A stretch of 5,364 nucleotides of DNA from positions 1 through 5,364 of the forward strand of contig JBFWRL010000243.1 of the NCBI GenBank assembly GCA_050248915.1. The letters run 5' to 3'. Shown piece after piece: positions 1 to 4,050 of the stretch (its first letter is position 1; every line of letters begins with the position of its first letter). This DNA is from GCA-2770975 sp050248915. Lineage in GTDB: Bacteria > Cyanobacteriota > Sericytochromatia > UBA7694. The position numbers and the translations under genes are program-made. The notes under the pieces are model-generated. The model saw only the letters and a list, made by a program, of their open reading frames with translations. It made no database searches and had not been told where the DNA came from.

Positions 1-425
1 AAAATGCCAATATCTGCTTCTTCGGTCTGATAGCCCAAACTGACAATTTCGGTGCCCGCCCGGATCAATTTGCGCAAAATTGCATTGCGCTCAATAATGC
101 GGGCGTAATATTCAATATTGGCCGTGGTTGGAATACTGTTGACCAGCGAAAGCAAATAAGAGGTTCCCCCCGCTCTGTCGAGCGCATCTTGGCTTTTGAG
201 GGCATCAGCCAAACTGAGAATATCCACAGGCTGGCCTTTGGAAAACAAAAGCCGGATCTGTTCGTAGATCAGATTGTGGGCGGGAACATAAAAGGAGTCG
301 GGGTCCAGGATTTCAATCACCTGGGACAGGGCTTCGCTGTCCAGAAGCATCCCCCCCAGAACAGCGACTTCAGCGTCTTTGTTATGGGGGGGCGTGCGTT
401 CAGGTAACTCGGTGGTGGAGATCAT
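1..425 (-). CDS. dnaB: Replicative DNA helicase DnaB, N-terminal part (runs off the left edge)
   Basis: DnaB is the hexameric 5'-3' helicase that unwinds DNA at the replication fork and recruits primase. My translation of the reverse strand gives 141 visible codons, starting MISTTELPERTPPHNKDAE. Recognisable DnaB N-terminal features are the PPHNKDAEVAVLGGML block (residues 12-27), then DPDSFYVPAHNLIYE, then SLVNSIPTTANIEYYARIIE, all typical of the helical domain that forms the N-terminal collar. The Walker A and other RecA-fold motifs lie beyond the window, so ATPase competence cannot be judged. The ATG (425-423) overlaps the rplI stop as ATGA, and a purine-rich AGGAAGG sits directly before it, suggesting translational coupling to rplI. 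The rplI-dnaB order is common in several phyla. An internal Met at residue 26 is unlikely to be the start because the conserved AE..VLG block begins before it. Confidence 0.95.
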   Translation of the reverse strand, partial: MISTTELPERTPPHNKDAEVAVLGGMLLDSEALSQVIEILDPDSFYVPAHNLIYEQIRLLFSKGQPVDILSLADALKSQDALDRAGGTSYLLSLVNSIPTTANIEYYARIIERNAILRKLIRAGTEIVSLGYQTEEADIGI

Positions 426-874
426 CCTTCCTGAGCGACAACCTGAACCTTGAGCACAGCGATGACTTTGGGATGCAGTTTGATATGGGCATTGTGTTCA
501 CCCACGTGGCGGATGGACTGGCGAATATCTACCTGTTTTTTGTCAATTTCAATTTTGGCCTGTTCAGCCAGAGCACTGACCACTTCTTTGCTGGTGACTG
601 TGCCGTAGAGTTTGCCTTCTTCACCCACGCGTTCAGCGATGGTGACAGACAGGGCTTCAATTTTTTCAGCCAGTGCTTGGGCATTGGTCAAAATGGCGGC
701 TTCTTTTTTGGCAATGGCCTTTTTGCGCTCTTCGAAGTGCTTCAGCACATTGGGGGTGGCGACCAGAGCCATCTGCTGGGGCAAAAGGTAATTGCGGGCG
801 TAACCTTCAGATACGTCTACTACGCTTCCGTTCATGCCCAGTTTATCGTGATTTTTTGTCAATACAACTTTCAT
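422..874 (-). CDS. rplI: 50S ribosomal protein bL9
   Basis: bL9 binds 23S rRNA at the base of the L1 stalk and helps keep the reading frame. At 150 residues the protein matches the usual length (E. coli 149). The N-terminal rRNA-binding domain shows the family signature: G13, G16, V21, then EGYARNYLLP (23-32). The connecting helix is lysine-rich (FEERKKAIAKKEA), and the C-terminal domain shows VGEEGKLYGTVTSKEVVSAL and HIKLHPKVIAVLKVQVV. One oddity is Gln34 where the family nearly always has Gly (E. coli ..VPQG..). The ATG at 874-872 has a good AAGGA Shine-Dalgarno about 9 nt upstream (883-888 region). The gene leads a probable two-gene transcript with dnaB, overlapping it by 4 nt. A candidate promoter lies about 140 nt upstream, next to the hairpin ending the porin gene. 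Confidence 0.97.
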   Translation of the reverse strand: MKVVLTKNHDKLGMNGSVVDVSEGYARNYLLPQQMALVATPNVLKHFEERKKAIAKKEAAILTNAQALAEKIEALSVTIAERVGEEGKLYGTVTSKEVVSALAEQAKIEIDKKQVDIRQSIRHVGEHNAHIKLHPKVIAVLKVQVVAQEG

Positions 875-1012
875 TGTGCGTATTCCTTTCAGATTTCAGA
901 GAGACAGCATCTTCACGTGGGATTGAGAGGGATGCCGTAATAGAGAACCGGTTGAATCAGTGGAACCTGTCTAATGATGTTTAATCATGCTGAGAATCCA
1001 ACCCGATGCAGC

Positions 1013-1021
1013 AGTATAACA
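1013..1021 (-). promoter_or_regulatory. Candidate extended -10 promoter for rplI-dnaB
   Basis: Read on the minus strand the sequence is TGTTATACT, matching the extended -10 pattern TGnTATAAT with one mismatch. The region where a -35 would lie (about 1036-1042) is G-rich and a poor match to TTGACA, but extended -10 promoters tolerate this. It would start transcription near 1006, giving rplI a leader of about 130 nt. It lies immediately downstream of the hairpin that follows the porin gene, which is where a promoter for the next unit is expected. Pattern-based only. Confidence 0.45.
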
Positions 1022-1025
1022 TGCG

Positions 1026-1058
1026 CAAGGCTGCTCCCCCAACAGGAAAGCAGCCTTG
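1026..1058 (-). terminator. Hairpin after the SLH porin gene, probable terminator or 3' end
   Basis: A perfect 10-bp inverted repeat (CAAGGCTGCT at 1026-1035 and AGCAGCCTTG at 1049-1058) encloses a 13-nt loop and starts about 12 nt past the porin stop codon. The stem is strong and well placed to end the ilvE-porin transcript. The tract after the stem on the minus strand (GCGCATGTTATACT) is not T-rich, so it is not a textbook intrinsic terminator. It could instead stabilise a 3' end produced by factor-dependent termination. The stem is imperfectly flanked on both strands, so bidirectional use is not indicated. Confidence 0.6.
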
Positions 1059-1070
1059 AACTTGAAAGAA

Positions 1071-2624
1071 TCAGAAGAAGAAAGACGAAGAAACCGCGAA
1101 GGTGGTCTTGTCAAACTTGCTGTCGGTGGCCACGCGCTGACCAAAAACTTTTTGGCGGCGTCCGAGTTCCAGGGTCAAATTGGGAATGACAGGATTGTCA
1201 TAAGTCAATTGAACCATAAAACCAGCCAAATCACCGACTTCATCAGGCGAGCCCTCAAAGAGTTCACCATTTTGCATGGTAAACGGTGATTGAATTGCCA
1301 CAAGCAGACTGGGGATATTGGCATCCGGCCACTCTGGGTTCATCTGTTTGAGATTGGAGGGGCTGGAAAGATACAGACCCGCAATCACCTGCTGATAGGT
1401 CTTTTCACTTTCGAACTTGCCCGAAGCGCCGATGCTAAAACCACTGAAAGACCAATTGGTCGAAGCTGCTGCACCGCGGAAGTTGATTTCATCGGCCAGG
1501 CCGCGAAACGTGGCCTGCAGACCAATCCCAAAGGTATCGTTGCCTATATCCAAAATGGCAGTGTGGTTGTGCAAAGGGTCCAAGACCGGTTCCCCGATGA
1601 CCAAAGACTGGTCACCTTCGCTGACAATCTTGAGCTGGGCAAAACCCAGATTCAACTTGAGCTGGCCATAAAAGACGTCAGGACTGGCGGCTACAGCACC
1701 GCTGAAAATGCCTTCGGAAAACTCGGTTCCGGCAATAAAACTGCGGGTCAGGCGAATGCCTCGGCTGGAGCCAAAGAGATTGGGTGAAGCCCGGCTAACG
1801 GCTGGGGAATCCAGCACGCCAATGATGCTATTGCCAAACTGGTTGGGAATCGATGTAAAGGGCTGGATCAAACGGGTCACACCCATAAAGCCAAATTTGA
1901 CACGGGGGTTGAGAAAACCGCTCTCGCGGTGATCAAACCAGGCTTCGCCAAAACCCACGCTGATGTCTTTGTTTTCTTTGAACTGGGATTTTTTGCCGCT
2001 TTCCCCCTCTTTGTTCTCTTCTTGGACTGAGCTGAAATCGCCAGACAGGGCCGAACGAATCGTGGTCTTTTCGGTGGCGGCAATGCGCATATTTAAAGAG
2101 AAAGAAGCGGTATAACCGGGGCGGAAATTGTCCTCGATGACGTCTTCGGCACCGACACTGATCATCCCGCCAAAGCGCACCGAACCGATGTCTTCTTTGA
2201 GTTTGGCCAGGGCTTCTTCCAATTGTTTGATCTTGGCCCCTTGATCGGCATGTTGTTTTTTGATGGTCTCGATTTCCTGTTTAAACTCATCGTTGAGGGT
2301 GCGCAGGGTTTTGAGATCTTCGAGGGCGACTTTGCCGATGCGCTTGGTCAGCTCTTCGGTTTGGGCGAGTTGATCCATGATCCGCAAAAAGGCGGCGGCG
2401 GCTTCAAAACGGCTGATATTACGGGTTCCACGGAATGTCTTGTCGGGAAAGCCCTGCATGACCCCATATTTGTCCACGAGATCTTTGACCGCTTGCGCGG
2501 CCCAGTGCTCAGCTGGTACATCGGTGAAATTCACCGCGGAAAGTTGTGCCCAAGCGGGGCCTGAGCCAAAACTGAAGAGGGTTGCACTCAGCAGTGCTGC
2601 CGCAAAGAGTTTCTGATAACGCAA
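1071..2624 (-). CDS. SLH-domain outer-membrane porin (cyanobacterial SomA/Slr1841-like architecture)
   Basis: This is a probable outer-membrane channel that also tethers the outer membrane to the cell wall. In the 517-residue product, residues 1-26 form a signal peptide (basic MRYQK, hydrophobic core, AWA cleavage site). Residues 32-83 form one SLH domain (FTDVPAEHWAAQAVKDL, GVMQGFPDKTF, then ISRFE in place of the common ITRAE). Residues about 85-147 are a charged heptad-like coiled coil. Residues about 149-517 alternate as in beta strands and end in SSSFFF, a terminal aromatic signal for beta-barrel assembly. The order and length match SLH porins of cyanobacteria; the solute carried cannot be read from the sequence. 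The start is TTG (2624-2622), supported by TAAGGAG 9 nt upstream and by the signal peptide beginning there. It follows ilvE by 13 nt, so cotranscription is likely. I do not assign a symbol because somA/somB naming would need a homology search. Confidence 0.88.
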   Translation of the reverse strand: MRYQKLFAAALLSATLFSFGSGPAWAQLSAVNFTDVPAEHWAAQAVKDLVDKYGVMQGFPDKTFRGTRNISRFEAAAAFLRIMDQLAQTEELTKRIGKVALEDLKTLRTLNDEFKQEIETIKKQHADQGAKIKQLEEALAKLKEDIGSVRFGGMISVGAEDVIEDNFRPGYTASFSLNMRIAATEKTTIRSALSGDFSSVQEENKEGESGKKSQFKENKDISVGFGEAWFDHRESGFLNPRVKFGFMGVTRLIQPFTSIPNQFGNSIIGVLDSPAVSRASPNLFGSSRGIRLTRSFIAGTEFSEGIFSGAVAASPDVFYGQLKLNLGFAQLKIVSEGDQSLVIGEPVLDPLHNHTAILDIGNDTFGIGLQATFRGLADEINFRGAAASTNWSFSGFSIGASGKFESEKTYQQVIAGLYLSSPSNLKQMNPEWPDANIPSLLVAIQSPFTMQNGELFEGSPDEVGDLAGFMVQLTYDNPVIPNLTLELGRRQKVFGQRVATDSKFDKTTFAVSSSFFF

Positions 2625-2633
2625 CGGTCGATG

Positions 2634-2640
2634 CTCCTTA
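2634..2640 (-). promoter_or_regulatory. Strong Shine-Dalgarno fixing the TTG start of the porin gene
   Basis: The minus-strand sequence TAAGGAG contains both the ilvE stop codon (TAA, 2640-2638) and a near-perfect Shine-Dalgarno. It stands 9 nt from the TTG at 2624-2622. No better in-frame ATG is available before the signal peptide, so this site decides the start. Overlap with the upstream stop means ribosomes ending ilvE translation clear or reuse this site, consistent with coupling. Confidence 0.75.
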
Positions 2641-3561
2641 CTTGTAAACTGGTGTTAGCCAATGTCTGTAGCGGGGCTCCAGGCCCTTCACAATTCGAAA
2701 ATAGGTTTCTTGCATGTGCCGGGTAACCGGCCAATGCCCATTTGAACCAATTTCACGCCGATCCACTTCCCGGATGGGAGTGACCTCTGCCGCAGTACCT
2801 GTAAAAAAGGCCTCGTCAGAGGTCATAAATTGGCCGACCGTCATGGCTCCAATTTCAACTGGATAGCCCAGGTCGGTCGCGACCTGTAAAATGGTGTCAC
2901 GGGTGATGCCTGCCAAAATAGAGGCATTGATGGGATTGGTAAGAATTTTACCATTTTTAACAATAAAAATATTTTCACCGCTGCCTTCGGCAATATCGCC
3001 ATATTCATTCAGCAGAACGGCTTCGTCAAAGCCCCGATCTTTGGCGTCCATCACGGCCAGCATCGAGTTGAGGTATTGCCCGGTGGCTTTGGCCATGACT
3101 GGAAACATCTGGGAGTGAAATTTTTTCCAGCTGGTGATGGTGACACGGGCCCCTTGGGTGACCGCCTCTTCGCCCATGTAAGAGCCCCACTCCCAGGAGC
3201 CAATATGGACCTCAATATTGTCCCGATTGGGCAATACGCCCAATTTGCCGTAGCCAACAAAGGCCACAGGCCGGATATAACAATTGCGAAAATTGTTTTC
3301 GCGAACGACCTCAAGGGTGGCTGCTTTTAAGGTTTCAATCGAATACGGCATGTGAAACTGGTAGACCTTGGCCGATTCATAAAAGCGGTGCAAATGGTCA
3401 TCCAAACGAAAGACCATCGGGCCATCGGGAGAGTCGTAAACCCGTATACCTTCAAAGATGCCACTGCCATAGTGTAACCCATGGGTCATGACATGGACTT
3501 TTGCATCGTTCCAGGGAATTAATTTCCCGTTGGACCAAATTTTACCGTTTTCAGGAAACAT
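2638..3561 (-). CDS. ilvE: Branched-chain amino acid aminotransferase (class IV PLP fold)
   Basis: This cytoplasmic PLP enzyme transfers the amino group between glutamate and the 2-oxo acids of leucine, isoleucine and valine, the last step of their synthesis. With the start chosen here it has 307 residues (E. coli IlvE 309). Visible motifs are HGLHYGSGIFEGIRVY (about 27-42), the YIRPVAFVGYG strand, AKATGQYLNS with the PLP-binding lysine at about 158, AEGSGENIF with the cofactor-contacting Glu at about 192, and GTAAEVTPI near 255-263. These favour a branched-chain aminotransferase over D-amino acid aminotransferase or ADC lyase, although substrate range is not proven by sequence. I chose the ATG at 3561 because GGAG lies 6 nt upstream. 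An in-frame TTG at 3579 would add six residues but has no ribosome binding site. It is the first gene of a probable operon with the SLH porin. Confidence 0.93.
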   Translation of the reverse strand: MFPENGKIWSNGKLIPWNDAKVHVMTHGLHYGSGIFEGIRVYDSPDGPMVFRLDDHLHRFYESAKVYQFHMPYSIETLKAATLEVVRENNFRNCYIRPVAFVGYGKLGVLPNRDNIEVHIGSWEWGSYMGEEAVTQGARVTITSWKKFHSQMFPVMAKATGQYLNSMLAVMDAKDRGFDEAVLLNEYGDIAEGSGENIFIVKNGKILTNPINASILAGITRDTILQVATDLGYPVEIGAMTVGQFMTSDEAFFTGTAAEVTPIREVDRREIGSNGHWPVTRHMQETYFRIVKGLEPRYRHWLTPVYK

Positions 3562-3567
3562 CACACA

Positions 3568-3571
3568 CTCC
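3568..3571 (-). promoter_or_regulatory. Shine-Dalgarno deciding the ilvE start
   Basis: On the minus strand GGAG is followed by six nucleotides (TGTGTG) and then ATG at 3561-3559. This spacing is near ideal. It favours this ATG over the in-frame TTG at 3579-3577, which itself overlaps the region just upstream and has no purine-rich site before it. Confidence 0.65.
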
Positions 3572-3587
3572 GTCGGCAAACATCACG

Positions 3588-3606
3588 CTTTGGCTAAAAA
3601 CCAAAG
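3588..3606 (-). other. Hairpin in the ilvE leader
   Basis: The arms CTTTGG (3588-3593) and CCAAAG (3601-3606) form a perfect 6-bp stem around a 7-nt loop. In the minus-strand RNA the loop reads UUUUUAG and holds the UAG stop of the ten-codon upstream ORF. It can be extended by two further pairs across a 2-nt bulge. There is no U-run after the stem in the direction of ilvE transcription, so it is not an intrinsic terminator. It lies about 27 nt upstream of the ilvE ATG. A ribosome translating the short ORF would open it. Confidence 0.45.
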
Positions 3607-3626
3607 TGAGGGGAAAAGCGGCTCAT
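3594..3626 (-). CDS. Possible ten-residue leader peptide upstream of ilvE
   Basis: On the minus strand an ATG at 3626-3624 opens MSRFSPHFGF and stops at TAG (3596-3594). It is preceded by a consensus AAGGAG (3634-3639) with 7-nt spacing, a better ribosome binding site than that of ilvE itself. It ends about 32 nt before the ilvE ATG. The peptide has three Phe and no Leu, Ile or Val, so it does not look like a classic branched-chain amino acid attenuator peptide. What supports it is the binding site and position only; ten codons can arise by chance. It may act by being translated, opening the hairpin that contains its stop codon. Confidence 0.3.
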   Translation of the reverse strand: MSRFSPHFGF

Positions 3627-3659
3627 TTTACGGCTCCTTATACCCAAGGGATTGCTCTG

Positions 3660-3681
3660 GAACTATCCTTGAACTATCCTT
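3660..3681. repeat. Perfect 11-bp tandem direct repeat in the ilvE leader
   Basis: GAACTATCCTT occurs twice back to back (3660-3670 and 3671-3681). On the minus strand, the ilvE sense direction, it reads AAGGATAGTTC twice. Each CAAGGAT can pair imperfectly (one bulge) with the single ATCCCTTG just downstream in the ilvE leader (about 3645-3652), so the two copies would compete for the same partner. It could alternatively be a pair of protein-binding sites or a simple slippage duplication. No coding gene covers it. Confidence 0.85.
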
Positions 3682-3730
3682 GTGGGGTCAGAAGGGGCAT
3701 CAAATACCTTCAGACATATTACTACGAACG

Positions 3731-3736
3731 ATTATA
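3731..3736 (-). promoter_or_regulatory. Candidate -10 box for the ilvE-porin operon
   Basis: The minus strand reads TATAAT within TTTATAATC, a perfect -10 hexamer. At 16 to 18 nt spacing the -35 candidates (such as ATTTTC or TTTTCC) are poor, so an activator or an alternative promoter is possible. Transcription would start near 3724, giving a leader of about 160 nt before the ilvE ATG that contains the tandem repeat, short ORF and hairpin. The same AT-rich block reads TATAAA on the plus strand (3733-3738). Confidence 0.4.
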
Positions 3737-3741
3737 AACAC

Positions 3742-3787
3742 CAAGTCTCTGGGGAAAATGCGGTTTGACAGCTCGGTACGAGACTTG
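3742..3787. repeat. Inverted repeat, 8-bp perfect arms, between the divergent promoters
   Basis: CAAGTCTC (3742-3749) and GAGACTTG (3780-3787) are exact reverse complements with 30 nt between them. The left arm lies 5 bp from the candidate ilvE -10 box, inside its spacer. The right arm lies about 75 bp upstream of the nusA -35. If both promoter calls are right, neither main transcript contains the repeat, which argues for a DNA-level operator. If a plus-strand transcript starts nearby, it would instead close a stem just before the hairpin at 3789-3801. Confidence 0.5.
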
Positions 3788-3788
3788 A

Positions 3789-3809
3789 CCCAAGCATTGG
3801 GCTCTTTTT
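3789..3809 (+). terminator. Possible plus-strand intrinsic terminator upstream of the nusA promoter
   Basis: CCCAA (3789-3793), the triloop GCA, and TTGGG (3797-3801) form a short perfect hairpin followed by CTC and five T (3805-3809). This has the form of a weak intrinsic terminator reading toward nusA. No upstream plus-strand gene in the window needs it. It may insulate nusA, end a short non-coding transcript from the divergent region, or be chance, since the stem is only 5 bp. Confidence 0.35.
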
Positions 3810-3821
3810 CTGGGGGCCTTT

Positions 3822-3833
3822 TGAACCCGTTCA
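3822..3833. promoter_or_regulatory. Interrupted palindrome upstream of the nusA promoter
   Basis: TGAAC-CC-GTTCA is a 5-bp inverted repeat with a 2-bp centre, about 28 bp upstream of the nusA -35 hexamer. The position suits an activator or repressor site. An additional 8-bp palindrome, ATGCGCAT, lies at 3844-3851. No known regulator is assigned. The half-site spacing differs from the Gram-positive LexA box. Confidence 0.25.
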
Positions 3834-3861
3834 GAGGCGACTCATGCGCATTTGGTGCTGC

Positions 3862-3890
3862 TGGACAGCCCTAGAGCCATGGGTTATAAT
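3862..3890 (+). promoter_or_regulatory. Sigma70-type promoter for nusA-ylxR
   Basis: TGGACA (3862-3867) and a perfect TATAAT (3885-3890) are separated by exactly 17 nt. This is the best housekeeping promoter in the window. It predicts a start near A3897 and a leader of about 154 nt before the nusA ATG. It faces away from ilvE, so the intergenic region is divergent. Because nusA comes first after this promoter, the operon here starts without rimP. Confidence 0.75.
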
Positions 3891-3921
3891 AGCTTCACTG
3901 AGGACAATTTAACAGTTTAAA

Positions 3922-3957
3922 AAACGCCTTCACGCTGTGGTTGAGCGTTTATTTTTT
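3922..3957 (+). terminator. Terminator-like hairpin and T-run in the nusA leader (possible attenuator)
   Basis: Two alternative stems share one 3' arm: ACGCT (3932-3936) with AGCGT (3944-3948), loop 7 nt, or AAACGC (3922-3927) with GCGTTT (3945-3950), loop 17 nt. Both run directly into TTTATTTTTT (3948-3957). Only about 50-60 nt separate this from the predicted transcription start, and nusA begins 93 nt further on. It would give either a short RNA of about 60 nt or regulated read-through into nusA. The stems are short (5-6 bp), so strength is uncertain. Confidence 0.4.
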
Positions 3958-3966
3958 CGTCTGAAA

Positions 3967-4009
3967 CTGGTCCAACACAGCGGAGCCCGTCGGGATCTGA
4001 CGCATCCAG
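3967..4009 (+). other. Second stem-loop in the nusA leader
   Basis: An outer CTGG/CCAG pair (3967-3970, 4006-4009) encloses a stem of GCG-GA-CCC (3980-3988) with GGG-TC-CGC (3992-4003), interrupted by a mismatch and a 3-nt bulge, closed by the triloop GTC. The outer arm overlaps the sequence CAGGG at 4007-4011, the only purine-rich site suitably spaced for a possible TTG start at 4021. Structure inferred by eye, without an energy calculation. Confidence 0.3.
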
Positions 4010-4050
4010 GGTTGAACAATTTGATTATAAAGGGAATTGGCACACAAGGC

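Noticed and set aside
473..940. Long open frame antisense to rplI
   Set aside because: It mirrors the codon structure of rplI on the other strand, has no recognisable domain or ribosome site, and the rplI assignment is certain.
1290..1787. Open frame antisense to the porin gene
   Set aside because: A compositional shadow of the barrel-coding strand; no family motif, no credible start signal.
3562..3579. TTG at 3579 as the ilvE start
   Set aside because: It has no ribosome binding site, while ATG at 3561 has GGAG at 6-nt spacing and gives a length close to E. coli IlvE.
3660..3681. Two-copy repeat as a CRISPR or integrated-element boundary
   Set aside because: The copies are adjacent with no spacer, only 11 bp long, and there are no cas, integrase or transposase genes nearby.
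3562..3730. T-box riboswitch in the ilvE leader
   Set aside because: No T-box core (AGGGTGGNACCGCG-like) and no terminator hairpin with U-run before ilvE.
3765..3770. Perfect TTGACA on the plus strand as a -35 box
   Set aside because: No acceptable -10 hexamer lies 16 to 18 nt downstream (the sequence there is CCCAAG-like). The TGGACA/TATAAT pair at 3862-3890 is far better.
3822..3833. TGAAC-CC-GTTCA as a LexA (SOS) box
   Set aside because: The Gram-positive LexA box needs four bases between GAAC and GTTC; here there are two, and nusA is not an SOS gene.
3980..4020. tRNA or other known structured RNA in the nusA leader (E. coli-like metY position)
   Set aside because: No T-loop GTTCRA consensus with matching arms and no cloverleaf of the right length.
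3937..4050. GTG at 3937 as the nusA start, adding 38 residues
   Set aside because: The extra residues do not resemble a NusA N-terminus, the codon lies in the loop of the leader hairpin, and no Shine-Dalgarno precedes it. MKLAETFTEAL at 4051 is where family similarity begins.
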